From Manihot esculenta (Eukaryota; Streptophyta; Magnoliopsida; Malpighiales; Euphorbiaceae): a stretch of 64,000 nucleotides of DNA. The notes beneath the pieces were generated by a model, which was not told where the DNA came from, did no database searches, and was given only the letters and a program-made list of their open reading frames with translations. Location of the stretch: contig NC_035164.2 of the NCBI RefSeq assembly GCF_001659605.2, positions 15,524,295 to 15,588,294 on the forward strand. The letters are read 5' to 3'. Both the position numbers and the translations under genes were made by a program. Of the stretch, positions 13,154 through 24,845 are shown piece after piece (position 1 is the stretch's first letter; every line of letters begins with the position of its first letter).

Positions 13154-15163
13154 CACCATAAAAATTTATTAAAATATTAATAGAACTTACAAACGGATAT
13201 AAATCCATTTGTAACTGTTATATCTTTGCAAATAGACATATAAAAAATATTTTCTTTACAAACGAATTCTATGTCTATCTGTGAATCCGTTTATATCCAA
13301 TTAATTTTACAAACAGTTTATACATCCGTTTGTAAATCTATTTATAAAAATTTATATGTTATTTATAAATATATGTGTATTCTTTTAATTTTATAAATAG
13401 TTACAATTCGTGTGTATCAATGTAATGTTACAAATGGATTATAAGTACATTTGTAAATTTATTTATGTGTATTTAATTTTACAAACTGTATATACATCCG
13501 TTTATGAACATGTTTGTATCCTTTTAATTTTACAAACAGTTATACTTTCATTCGTAAATCTATGCGTATTTATTTAATTTTAATTAAAATCTAATTATTA
13601 AAAATATAAGATGTTAAATTAAAATATGGTTTTATAAAATTAAAAATAAATCAAAATTTAAGTGGAAGTATCATAAGACTGAAATTGAAATTTAAAAAAT
13701 AATATTTATAATTACACTAAAATTTTCAAAATAAAATTGATTAATATAAATTAAAATAAAGATTCTATATATAATTTTATGTTTTTCAATTTTTTAGCAT
13801 ACACCAATAGTATTTATATTTTTTTAACAAATAAATTTAATAAAAAATTTGATGCCACTAATTTATAGGATATTTAAGTAAATATAAGTGGGATTAAATA
13901 AAAATTAAAAATAAATCTTTTGTAAAATTAAATGGATAGAGAAAATTTTTTAAATGGACTTATAATACGTTTATAAAATTAAATGGACACATACAGAAGT
14001 ATAATCGTTTGTAAAATTAAAGAACACAAATAAATTTATAAACGAATGTAAGTTTTTCGTAAAATTAAATAGACATAAAAGAGTTTAAAAACAGATTTAT
14101 TAATTTATTTGTAAAATTAAATGGATACACATGTATTTGCAAATGAAAGTGTAACCGTTTGTAATATTAAAATGACACACATAGATTTACAAAGCCACCT
14201 TTAATCCATTTCTAAAATTAATTGACTATGAACATTTTTACAAACTAATGTGTGAGTTGTTTGTAAAATTAAATATACACGAAATGATTTTCAAACGGAC
14301 TTATAATTTATTTGTAAAATACACAGATTTACAAACGAAAGTATAACCGTTTGTAAAATTAAAAGAATACAAATAGATTCATAAACGGACGTGCAAGTCG
14401 TTTCTAAAATTAAATAGATATAGATAGATTTACAAACAAATTTATAATCCATTTCTAAAATTAAATGGACACACAGATTTATAAAGAAAAGTACAACTGT
14501 TTATAAGATTAAAAAGACAAATACAAATTTACAAACGAACGATTAATCTATTTGTAAAATTAAATAGCTACAAATATATTTATAAACGGATGTATGATCT
14601 GTTTGTAAAATTAAATAAATATAAAAAGAGTTTAAAATAGATTTGTAATCGATTTGTAAAATTAAATAGGTACACATGTATTTGCAAATAGAAGTATAAC
14701 GGTTTGTGAAAAAAAGATACAAACATATTTATAAACGGATGTGTAGATCGTTTGTGAAATTAAATACACATAGATAGATTTGCAAACGGACGTGTAATCC
14801 ATTTATAACATTACATGGATACACTAAAGTGTAACTATTTGTAGGATTAAAAGAATATACATAGATTTACAAATAGACATATAATCTGTTTGTAAAATTA
14901 AATTGTTATAAATATATTTACAAACGGATGTTTAAGCCATTTGTAAAATTAATTGGATATAAACGGATTCACAAATGGATTCACAAATGGATGTAGAATT
15001 TATATGTAAAGAAAACATTTTTTATATGTCTGTTTGCGAAGTTATATCCATTTGTAAAGAAAACGATTTTTATATGTCTGTTTGTTTGTGAAGTTATAAT
15101 AGTTACAAACATATTAATATTCGTTTGTAAATTCTATTTATATTTTAACAAATTCTTATAATG
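13154..15163. mobile_element. Old non-autonomous CACTA-like element with dense subterminal repeats
   Basis: The left end reads CACCATAAAAATTTATTAAAAT and, reverse-complemented, the right end reads CATTATAAGAATTTGTTAAAAT: paired terminal inverted repeats one or two changes from the canonical CACTA start. Inside, words such as ACAAACGGAT...ATCCGTTTGT recur roughly every 50-80 bp across the whole 2 kb. Orientation changes between the left 400 bp and the rest, and the outer ~180 bp of each end are alignable inverted copies. No coding sequence is present. Dense subterminal motifs are typical of CACTA transposase-binding sites. The 3-bp target duplication is not preserved (TTA versus TAT), so the insertion is old or the ends are off by a base. 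Confidence 0.65.
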
Positions 15164-15542
15164 TATAAATTACAAGACAAATACAGTTTACTCAATATCA
15201 CTTTTTCATTAAAGTCATTTTAACTTCTCAAATCTTACTTTTATTATATTTACTCTTTAACTTTTAATAACTTATCCTTCATGGCGGCTAATATAGAAAT
15301 CTAAAGTATGGGGCTCAATTTCTTTTTCAATAAGACTTCTAAATCAGATTTCAAAACATTTTATGTGGATATTAAATATAACATTAAAAATTAAAGTAAT
15401 CAAAGAAAATTCACATGGATAAAATTTCTTCATCTAACCAAATTATACATAATTTGAAAGAAATTTTACAGCATTTGTTACTTACATTATTAAAATGAAA
15501 ATGAAATTAATATACATTAAGTGACCATGAGAAGAAGAATTA
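15164..15542. other. 3' flank of the RTM2-like gene
   Basis: AT-rich sequence downstream of the minus-strand gene, presumably containing its 3' UTR and polyadenylation region. No other feature was recognised. Confidence 0.5.
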
Positions 15543-17077
15543 TTAGTCTTCAGACTTTTTAAGATACCTAATTGCACACAGCCCAAGTACCAAAACTAGA
15601 ACAATCATTACCCATTTGCTCAAATTTCTTTGCTTCATCTCCATGACCATACCCTCGAAAACCTGTTTCAAATTTTCTGCTGCAAATTTACTATAACTTC
15701 CCCTTACAATTCCTGTTACATCTCCATTCTTATCCGTCTTCTCCTTAACAAAATCAGCACGCTTTTCCTGTTCTGTGCTAGGTGTGGTCATATCCCTTCC
15801 TGTATCAGCTACCCCATTGCTTCTATCTTTCTGCTCGTATTTGCTCGTAACCGTCTCCTTCTCAATCATCTGCTGCAAAACGCTATTCCTGTTTCTCGTC
15901 CCATCCTTGCCAATATTTTGTCTTTCCATGCCAATATTTGCAGCCTGAGGTTTACTTAGTACTGGCTTCTCAGGCCTGGCAGGCTCTGTTGTCGTAGCAG
16001 GCTTAGATGTTTCTGCAGGCTCTATTTTCGTCGTAGGCGACTTTTCTGCAGGTTCTATTTTTGTCGCAGGCTTAGATGTTTCTGCAGGTTCTGTTTTCCT
16101 TGCAGGCTTAGATTTTTCTGCAGGTTCTATTTTTGTCGCAGGCTTAGATGTTTCTGTAGGTTCTGTTTTCGTTGCAGGCTTGGATTTTTCTGCAGGTTCC
16201 ATTTTTGTCGCAGGCTTAGATGTTTCTGCAGGTTCTGTTTTCGTTGCAGGCTTGGATTTTTCTGCAGGTTCTATTTTTGTCGCAAGCTTAGTTATTTTTT
16301 CTGCAGGTTCCGTTGGTTTTGTAGGCTTTGACACATCAGAAGGCTGCTTTTTTAGCTTTGGAGGATCTGCAGCTGGTGGCTGTGGCTTTTCCTGCGGTGG
16401 CTTTGGGGCTTCTCTAGGTGATGGTTTTGGAGGTTCTGTTGATGGGTTTATCATTTGATCCTGTGGTTTATTATCAGGAATAATTATTTTAGGGTGTCTG
16501 ATAAAAAGTAAACCTTTTTCAAACTTGGCGCCGATTGCATTATGATCATAAATTGAAGGAATTGGAATCTCTTTTCTGAAACGGCACCATTTGTTTCCAT
16601 CAGCGAGGGGGCGTTCTCCACTTATCCTTAGGTTTCCTGATGAGGTTACTTGCACTTTCATTTGCTCCTTTTTAAACCCTTATTCAAACAAAAACACACT
16701 TGAATGGTTATTACGTACTCGAATATTAATCACATAATAATCTGTTTAATAATCTTGAGATATGAAAAAAAAGAAAAAGAAGGAAAAACTACTTGCTGTC
16801 CTAAGTTATATCAAAAGTAATATATAAGCCTTTCGGTTTTATAAAATCAATGATCTATCAGGTGTATATATTTCTCCTTCTGCAGGAAATGTTACGAAAT
16901 CAAATTTATAAAAAACTACAAAATTATACTTTTATTGAATAAGACAGAGAAAAGAAGGAAACCTGGTACGTAGACCCTAAGCGTGTCAGCTCCAGGCTCT
17001 CGTAACCAGTCCATTGAAGGCTCGAAATCTTCATATACACGTTCAGCTGCAGCAATCCTTTGTTGCCTTGACTCCAT
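15543..17077 (-). CDS. RTM2-like HSP20-domain membrane protein (two exons)
   Basis: Join of exon 1 (17077 down to 16963) and exon 2 (16678 down to 15543), giving 416 residues. The GT donor is at 16962-16961 and the AG acceptor at 16680-16679; splicing restores the classic alpha-crystallin strand 'VPGFKKEQMKVQV', which fixes the gene model. Order: short N terminus; HSP20/alpha-crystallin domain about residues 20-105; Pro/Lys/Glu-rich linker with about eight tandem 'EPAEKSKPATK'-type units (about 160-280); C-terminal transmembrane helix (about 390-410, 'WVMIVLVLVLGL') with a short basic tail. This layout matches RESTRICTED TEV MOVEMENT 2 and relatives, small-HSP-like phloem membrane proteins, one of which blocks long-distance potyvirus movement in Arabidopsis. 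It appears intact. Antiviral function here is not shown by sequence alone. Confidence 0.88.
15995..16330 (-). repeat. In-frame tandem repeats in the RTM2-like gene
   Basis: Alternating 33-bp units encode EPAEKSKPATK and EPAETSKPATK variants. The unit length is a multiple of three, so copy-number change preserves the frame. The repeats make a flexible charged linker between the HSP20 domain and the membrane anchor. Confidence 0.85.
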
Positions 17078-17154
17078 TTTAATTAATTAATTACCTCTTC
17101 CAAGAAAATCAGAGAATTTGATGGGTTTTTATGCAAAACGTTATAGAATTTATG

Positions 17155-17172
17155 GCTATATATACATATATA
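17155..17172 (-). promoter_or_regulatory. TATA-rich core promoter of the RTM2-like gene
   Basis: On the minus strand CTATATATGTATATATAG lies about 80 bp upstream of the start codon, a normal distance for a plant TATA box with a short leader. Confidence 0.5.
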
Positions 17173-17835
17173 GTTCTGCCTTCTTCTGTGTAATGGATGC
17201 TTATGTATTGCTTTGGATGTCCTTATTCTTCTCAGATTTAGTTAGGGTTTTTGTTTCTTTGCAAAGAATTATTCCTTTTCTCATGTAAGCTGTTTCTTTG
17301 GGTTTGATGGGAAGTCTTTAGATCGTCAGTTGTTTGGTTGTTAGGAAAAGCAAAAATTCTTTGTATGGAAAGAGAAAACTTCAGTTCTGTCCTACCCGTA
17401 ATGAAATATCCACCAAGCAAAAGAAGAATCATATACTGCACCTCATCAGGCATTCACACTGGTGGGACCATTCTCTCATCACTGCCTCCTAGATTGGTAT
17501 CTAGCTAGGTATTAAATACTATAATAGATTTGTTAAAAGTTAATAGTCAGAAGTATTGATCTTTTAAAATATATATATATATATATATATCAATTAAGCC
17601 CCACTATTATAAAATGTCTAAGTTATCCTTTATGTATTTGGAGCTAAAATTTCTCAACATTTTACTTTCTCCTCTACATTGTTTACTTTTTAGGTAATAA
17701 TAATAAATTAAATTTTTATTTTTAATACATAAAAAACAAAAAAGTATATTTTATTCACAGTCATTTTATTTTCCCACGTTGAAGAAAATATTTGTATATT
17801 TATATTCTCCTACTCATTTTTTCCATCACTCAAAA
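17173..17835. other. Intergenic region between divergent genes, with (AT)n
   Basis: The upstream flanks of the RTM2-like gene and the FAR1-related pseudogene share this interval. It contains an AT dinucleotide run at 17569-17590. An open stretch near 17238-17453 (minus) has no recognisable homology. Confidence 0.5.
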
Positions 17836-20430
17836 ATGGAAGGATCGGCCAGCTACAGCTATACAAGGAGATATGCTGATCAATTCGTCCATGACAATAG
17901 CAGTACAGTAAGGCGTGTTCTCTTTGATATTTGTGGGCATAGCCAAAGCCAAGGTGTAAATGAAGGTGAAAGTGGAAATAAGTTAAGCTACAACTAAAAT
18001 GAAGATGGAGATAGAGCCGATATAGTAGAATTAGATTCGGATGAGAATGGAGTAGATGAGTTATCTGATGTTGATGCATCTCGCGACAATGATAACAATA
18101 TTTTAAATAAAATTCAATTAGTAGGAATAGATCAAGCTCAAATTGTTGGCATGTATTATGAGAGTATTGATATTTTATTTGATACCTAACTTTCTTATGC
18201 TTGGGAAAAAGGAGTTAACGTGGCTAAAAAGTCTGCTTTGAAAGGCAATAGTAATGTACGTAAGTATCAAACAAATAGCTATGATAGGGGAAGGAAATCC
18301 TATGCTGAATCATATTCAAAGAGAATAAATTGCTTTGCACGCCTAAGTGTAATTTTAAGAAGTAATGGCTATTGGCAGGTGACAAAATTACAGATAGAAC
18401 ATAACCATGAGTTGGACCCCAACATGTCTAGATTCATGAGAGCACACAAGAGTCTATCTCCAATCTTAAAAAAAATGCTGAAAGCACATGACATTATTGG
18501 AATAGGCCCAAGCAAAAGTTTAGACTTCTTGAAGTGCAAGCTGGGGGTCCTGAACAATTAAGTTGTCTCCCAAGGGATTGTAGAAATTTTGTTGATAGAA
18601 CAAGGAGGCTGAAGCTTGGCAATGGTGGTGTTGATTACATCAATAGGATGTTCTTAAGAATGCAACAACAGAATACAAATTCTTTTCACTGGTTTGATAC
18701 AAATGAAGATCAGAGACTCACAAACGTTTTTTGGGTACATCCTCGAAGCATTGCAACTTATGAAGAATTTTGTGATGTTATTACAACTTATAATTGATAC
18801 AACATACCTTGTCAATCGTTACAAAATTCCATTTGCTAGCATTGTTGGAATAAATCATCATGGACAACAATTCTACTAGGCAACACTTATTTCTCATGAG
18901 GATCTAAAACTTTTAAATAGCTTTTCAATGCATGGCTTGTAGCAATGGGAGGTCGTGCTCCTAATGCAATCATGGTAGATCAATGTGAGAGTATAAAAGT
19001 GTAAATAGGGAAGTCATGACTAATACAATTCACCAGTTTTGTATATGGAACATACTATGTAAGGTTCCTGAGAAGTTTAGGAGAGCTAAATAATATGACA
19101 AAGTAAGGAAAGTGTTTGTTGCACTTATTTATGAAAGCTCAAGTCTTGCAATATTTGAGAGAAATTGGCATGAGTTTACTATAAAATACAATTTAGAAAA
19201 TAATGGATAGATGTTAAAGTTGTAAAATGAAATACAGTTTTGGGTTCCTATTTATGTCAATCACATCTTCTAGGCTAGAATGTTATCAACATAAAGGAGT
19301 GAGGATATGCATGCTTATTTTGATGGGTATGTAAACTCCATGAGCACTTTAAAGCAATTTGTTGAGCAATATGAGATTGCAATATGAGATAAGGTTGAAA
19401 AAGAATTTTTTTACTGATTTTAGATCCAAAAAATATAGTTGTGAATTGCATTTCTAAATTTAAGTGGGAGCGACAATTTCAAGATGTATACACTACATCC
19501 ATGTTTAAATAGTTTCAAAATGAGATTAAACAAATTTGGTATTATGATTTGTATCAACCTGCTCCATGTATTAATATCAATGATGGTGATGAATAATTTG
19601 TAGAGCAGGGATTTGAACAACATAAAATTTTGAAAAAAAAGTTTGATGAACAGCTGGTATGTGAGAGAGCATTTACACATTGTTCTTTATAATGTAGAAG
19701 GCAATGTTTTCAAGAGCAATTACAGAAGATTTGAATCAAGAGGCATGTTATGCGCTCATATATTTAAGTTGATTATCTTTAAAGATATCACAGAGATTCA
19801 TGAGAGGCATGTGTTGAGGAGATGGAAGAAAGATATCTATCATAGGCACAACAAGATGTCTTGTGATACAGGGTACCCTCACATGATAGAGGAATATAAA
19901 AAATTTAAGAAAATTGACAAGATATGTAATGAAACTGCAGATGTATCTATGTGAGAATATCTTGAGACTTCAACATATGAAGAAATATTTAGAGAATTTG
20001 AATTTTAATCTTCTCAATTGGGATGCTAGATCACAAGATGCCAATAACAAATTAATTGTCAAAAATCCAAATAATAGCAATAGAGATTTAGAAATACAAA
20101 TAATTCTTGTGAGAAATCCAGTTGTTGCAGCTTGTCGAGGACGTCCATGGATTAATCATTTTAGGAGTGCATTCAAAAGAAGGCCACATGCTAATTCTAC
20201 ATAGCAAGTTATTGGGAGGCGTGGTAGAGGATGTTCAAGAGGCTGTATAAATGGACGAGCCGCAAATAATCCCCTTACTCAAGAATCTCAAAACCAAGTA
20301 TGTGATATTCATTTTAATATTAAGTCTCTCATTTGCAGGTTTTAAATGTTGCTACTAGAAATTTGTCTCTAAACATTAATGAAGAATTTTATCAAGTTAC
20401 TGATGTAGATAAAAACTGGATCAACTTTTG
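17836..20430 (+). pseudogene. FAR1-related sequence (FRS) pseudogene, MULE-transposase derived
   Basis: The frame starts at an ATG at 17836. In order I see: acidic N terminus; FAR1 DNA-binding domain ('YWQVTKLQIEHNHEL', about 18220-18450); MULE transposase core ('NVFWVHPRSIATYEEF', then 'DTTYLVNRYKIPFASIVG', about 18690-18870); a SWIM-type zinc finger region ('RRFESRGMLCAHIF', about 19700-19770); and a C-terminal region with a probable short intron (GT at about 20297, AG at 20338). FAR1/FHY3 family proteins are plant transcription factors domesticated from Mutator-like transposases. This copy has stops at 17995 and 18187, frameshifts near 18535 and later, and has lost the first two SWIM cysteines. 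The retained intron argues it descends from a normal gene, not a retrocopy. Confidence 0.8.
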
Positions 20431-20840
20431 AATAATTTTTTCTTCTGCAATATATGGACACAGTTTATTTTTTTTTTAATGTTAAATATGTCTAATATAT
20501 AGAAATTAATTATGACATATATTTTGCTTATGATTGGTATACGGTTGAAGTTTATTTGCATGATGATTTTTTTTCTTCAAATTTTGGTTATTTTGCGTGC
20601 TTATTACTGCATGTATATACTCAACATATATATATTTACATCCATTCTATCTTTTTAAGTTACAAAATATTTTGTAAGATAGTATAATATAAATATCATT
20701 AACATGTACATTTAAATATATAATAAAATATGTTCATAATATACATATGGAAAAAAGTACTAGAGTACATGCAAGGATAATATCGTACTTATCAAATATT
20801 AGCTATCATGTATATTTTCATTCTATATTTCAATTTCAGG
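20431..20840. other. AT-rich spacer, nothing recognised
   Basis: Lies between the 3' end of the FAR1-related pseudogene and the B3-like fragment. No open frame or repeat structure of note. Confidence 0.5.
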
Positions 20841-21112
20841 GCGCTTTACAAATACATAAAATAGTGTTGGATCCCTTGCATTTAAAGTGAAAGTGCAGAT
20901 ATCGCCCTTCTTCAACTCATAAAATTTCACAAATCAAATCCATGGATTTTCAAATCGAGTTATCCATTTAAGACGACTCGTGGACTTCATTTGAATGCAT
21001 CGGCACACGTATCCAAATCTAAATGAGATTAATCTCTCCATACGTTTAAGAGTGATAGTGCAATTCACTGAACCAATATGAGTCATCTTCTCTTGCACAG
21101 AAACAAACTATA
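20841..21112 (-). pseudogene. B3 DNA-binding domain fragment
   Basis: Minus-strand translation gives a stretch that looks like the second half of a plant B3 domain: 'WITRFENPW', then 'LKKGDICTFTL' and 'FYVFVKR', matching the family pattern of a Trp/Phe core, an L-x-x-GD-x-C/L-x-F turn and a final F-x-V-x-V/I-x-R strand. At least one in-frame stop interrupts it. B3 proteins are plant transcription factors. Further fragmentary coding (for example 'IPDGNEISYPM' near 21320-21370) may be another piece of the same gene. This resembles the REM/DUF313-type B3 genes; assignment is moderate. Confidence 0.45.
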
Positions 21113-22259
21113 GAAATGAATAAGTATAATTTTAAAAGTTAATATATAAGAAAATGTAGAGAGAAAATATACCACTTTATATTTCTAGTTAGTATTCTGC
21201 AGATAAATTTAAAACTCTGTGAATGATTTGTCGTTATTTCCTAAATATTCAAGAATTCATCATCATAAAAAAAATAATTAAATTCTTTTAAATCTACATT
21301 CAAATGGACAAAAGCATACCTATAGATTGCATAGGATAAGATATCTCATTTCCATCAGGTATTAAAATTCAAACGATAAATTTTTTGGGACTGAAGAGAA
21401 CAAACTAAAGAAAATAATATTTGGCAACTCTGAAATGCATTAGAAACTCTCTGATTCCATCATGCATGTATGTAAAATCTTTCCCTTCCTGTACAAATAT
21501 TTTTCATATCTCATTATTCGGCATACACAGTTGAAAAGTTGTCTCGCTCTCGACAGTGCTCCAAAATAACATCGTCAATGGTATTTCCTACAAAAAAATG
21601 ACAATTATTATCTTTAATAACAACTGCTTAAAGTAATACATATATTAATAATACTGAAGTTGTAAACAAATATCTTATGATTGAGATGTTCTGAGAAATC
21701 GACTCTTTCACTTTAACATTGAAAATGTCACGCATTATGTTCAATCTATTAAAATAAAAATAAAACTTTAAAGTTTATATATGAAATACAAAAATAGAGC
21801 ATACAAAAACATAATTACTCATAGTTCAAGAACAAAAGCAAAGTATGCGACCGAAAATGTTTGGAATATTCATTTGTTTAAGTTCATAACATACCTTTAT
21901 AAGTGAAATGGCGAGAGCTTGAAATCCCGAAATATGAAATCTCAAAATATAAAATATGATTTGCAGACAAAAGGAATTGATATACAAATTTTACGCTCTT
22001 TCAACTTTCCATGCACCCTTTTAAAATATCTCCAATCTCCAAGTTGTACAACAGCACAAAGTGATTTTGTTGGATGGCATCATTTTATTAAATGTACACA
22101 AATAGTGTTATTTTAATTTTGAATCATTGTTAACCAAAATATGTAATCCCTCTTTTAATATATGTAGCACAATTGGTATATGTTTTATTATTATTTTTTC
22201 ATAATTAAACTTTAACCATTATTTGAAATAAACTTACACAAATTGATTGTGCTAAATAT
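21113..22259. other. Decayed sequence upstream of the B3 fragment
   Basis: AT-rich, with scattered short open stretches on the minus strand that could be remnant exons of the B3-like gene (21330-21730). No gene model can be supported. Confidence 0.35.
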
Positions 22260-22660
22260 CATGTCCATGTAACATTACTGACATGGAGCAACTAGTCTTA
22301 GACTTTACGGAAGACTTAGATCGGACCTAATTTTTGCTGCCGACGTCTGATAGAGACCCACGATAGTTTTTCAAAAAGGAAATGTTGAGATGCACGACTT
22401 TCAAAAATGTGATGAGGGCCATAGGCATGTCACAAAGTTCGATATAGAAATTTCATCATTTAGAGAGTCCATTTTGCATTTTAATTATTTTTTTAGATAT
22501 TTTCGTAATTTTACTTATTAGGGTTTTGTTTCTATTATAAATAACCTCCCTTAACTACTAAAAACTCACTTTTCAATATTTGAGGAATTTCAATAAGACT
22601 TTTATTCTTCTAGCCTATCTTTTCTCTTATTTCGTCTTAACTAAATTATATTGGTTAAAA
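22260..22660 (+). other. Possible LTR promoter fragment
   Basis: The sequence around 22515-22560 (TTAGGGTTTTGTTTCTATTATAAATAACC, quoted here only as its two halves: a TTAGGGTTTTG box followed by a TATTATAAATA box) is the kind of arrangement seen at the transcription start of many plant gypsy LTRs. No LTR ends or partner copy were found, so this is a weak call. Confidence 0.25.
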
Positions 22661-22690
22661 CTCCTAATGGAGTCTAAATAGTCCTTTATC

Positions 22691-23540
22691 AATTACCCTC
22701 TAATTTCACATTACTACATATGATTTCAATAAAATTACTCACATTTAAGTAAAACTAATCAAATATAGTGTGCCACATAGTATGTAGATATAACATTACC
22801 TTCTAATTTCACACTATCTAAATATGATTTCATTAAAATTACTCACATCTAAGTAAAATTAATCAAATATAGTGCGTCACATAGCATGTACATGTAACAT
22901 TACCCTCTAATTTCACACTACCTACAGATAATTTAGATAAAATTATTCACATCTAAGTAAAATTAATCAAATGTATTTTGCCACATAATATGTATATGTA
23001 ACATTACCCTCTAATTTCATACTGCCTATATATGATTTCATTAAAATTACTCACATATAAGTAAAATTAATCAAATGTAGTGTGGCACATAACATGTACA
23101 TCTAACATTACTCTCTAATTTCACACTACCTACATATAATTTCAATAAAATTACTTACATCTAAGTAAAATTTATCAAATATATTATGCCACACAGCATG
23201 TACATATAATTTCATTAAAATTACTCACATCTAAGTAAAATTAATCAAATGTAGTGTGACACATAGCATGTACATGTAACATTACCCTCTAATTTTACAC
23301 TACTTACAATAATTTTAATAAAATTACTCACATCTAACTAAAATTAATCAAATGTATTGTGCCACTTAGCATCTACATGTAACATTACCCTCTAATTTTA
23401 CACTACCTACAATTGATTTCATTAAAATTACTCACATCTAAGTAAAATTAATCAAATGTAGTGTGCCGCATAGCATATACATGTAACATTACCATCTCAT
23501 TTCGCACTACCTACATATAATTTCATTAAAATTACTCAAA
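22691..23540. repeat. ~104-bp tandem repeat (minisatellite), about 8 units
   Basis: Units contain, in order, ACCCTCTAATTTCACACTAC, TGATTTCATTAAAATTACTC, ACATCTAAGTAAAATTAATC, AAATGTAGTGTGCCACATAG and CATGTACATGTAACATT. Most units are about 104 bp; one near 23200 is shortened by about 28 bp. Units differ at scattered positions, so the array is not very recent. Confidence 0.92.
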
Positions 23541-24441
23541 TTGATTGTTAAATTAAATGGTAATTTGATTGTGCTATGATATCTTTTTTTTTTAATTTTA
23601 CCCTCTAATCATGAAAGAAAAAAATTATTTTACTACGTATCATAATGTGCATAAACGATGTTATTTCACAATGAAAAACAATATCGTATTGCATGTTGTT
23701 CATTTAAAATATTGAAGAGTGCCAAAATATATAGACAAAATCGCCAAAATATAAGCAAATAATACTATGATACAAAACATATCGTTTTGCAATCAAAGCT
23801 CTTTATGGATCAAAATCACATCTCAAAGCATTTTTTGAGATTTCTCTGACACGATGCGTATTGCATATCTTTGAAGAAACTCATTACTGCGGAAGCTTAT
23901 CATAATGAAAAGAGTTTGCCTAGATTACATAGATTCTCTACACATTTCGAGTGAAAGATGATGAGTTACAAGAAGAAATATTTTCTTCTATCGAGTCATT
24001 CCAGGAGAAAGATTGGTATGATTTTGAAAATAGATTTTCTACTACTCAAAATTTTACTTCACAATAGATTTGAAAATGGAAACAAAAAATTAAAGGGTTT
24101 CATATTTTTTTTAAGTTTTATTTTAAGTATTTATTTTGATTGTACCTGATTAGGGTTTTAATTTTTTATTAACTCTAAATATTTATAATTTCTTTATTTT
24201 TTCCAACCTAAAGAATCCCGACATATGTATTGTTAAAATTAAGAAGACAATTTTAAGAGAATGTAACCTTGTATTTACAAGGAGTCAAAGAACATGCATG
24301 GAAGGTGAGGATAGAAGTTGAGAGAAAACTCCTCAAAGCAAATTAAGATATTACATTGAAGAAGGGTTGGGTGATATTTTTGCATGGTACCATGTTAAGC
24401 TTTTATGGTGTCTTAGTTTCAAAGTTGTCTCATTTAAAGTT
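23541..24441. other. Spacer, no gene recognised
   Basis: Mixed AT-rich sequence. A short open stretch at 23958-24149 shows no recognisable homology and an amino-acid composition typical of chance translation. Confidence 0.45.
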
Positions 24442-24672
24442 ATGAATCTACATATTTTCATGAGAAATGGTATGAAATACAATCACACAAATGTGAAAGC
24501 CTCTCATCCTATTGCTACTGCTACTATTGCTATTGCTACTGTTGCTACTGCTAGTTCTTCAAGCTCAAAAATAAAGGAAGTTATTGAAATATCTGATAAA
24601 GATGAAGGTGAAGAGAACGAGCTAGATAGTGAAGATAGTTCAAACAGTGAGGAAGCAGATCCTGGCAATTAA
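24442..24672 (+). CDS. Unrecognised short acidic ORF
   Basis: From the first ATG this encodes 76 residues: a short basic part, an Ala/Thr/Ile tract made from GCTACT repeats, then a Ser-rich and strongly acidic tail (Glu/Asp/Ser). I recognise no family. The acidic tail loosely resembles the translation just upstream of the broken B3 gene at 50.2 kb, so it could be a remnant linker of a B3-type gene. It may equally be non-coding. Confidence 0.2.
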   Translation: MNLHIFMRNGMKYNHTNVKASHPIATATIAIATVATASSSSSKIKEVIEISDKDEGEENELDSEDSSNSEEADPGN

Positions 24673-24753
24673 GTATTTAGACAAATTTTGTTATTTTACT
24701 TTTATTTTATGAGACATGTCTAATAATATGATAGAACATATTATATCCGAAGT

Positions 24754-24845
24754 CTTATATCCGGATGCAAAGACAAATATTGAATCTCTTCCATCAGCCC
24801 AGTTTCATGAAGTCTTATATCCGAAGGCAAAGACAAATATTTGAA
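24754..24845. repeat. Short direct duplication
   Basis: GAAGTCTTATATCCGGATGC with AAAGACAAATATT is repeated about 56 bp downstream with one or two changes. A local duplication of unknown significance. Confidence 0.7.

Noticed and set aside
15630..16458. Plus-strand open frames opposite the RTM2-like gene
   Set aside because: Shadows of a repetitive minus-strand exon; no splice context or homology.
22691..23540. Regularly spaced repeats resembling a CRISPR array
   Set aside because: Repeats are contiguous 104-bp units without unique spacers, in a plant genome.
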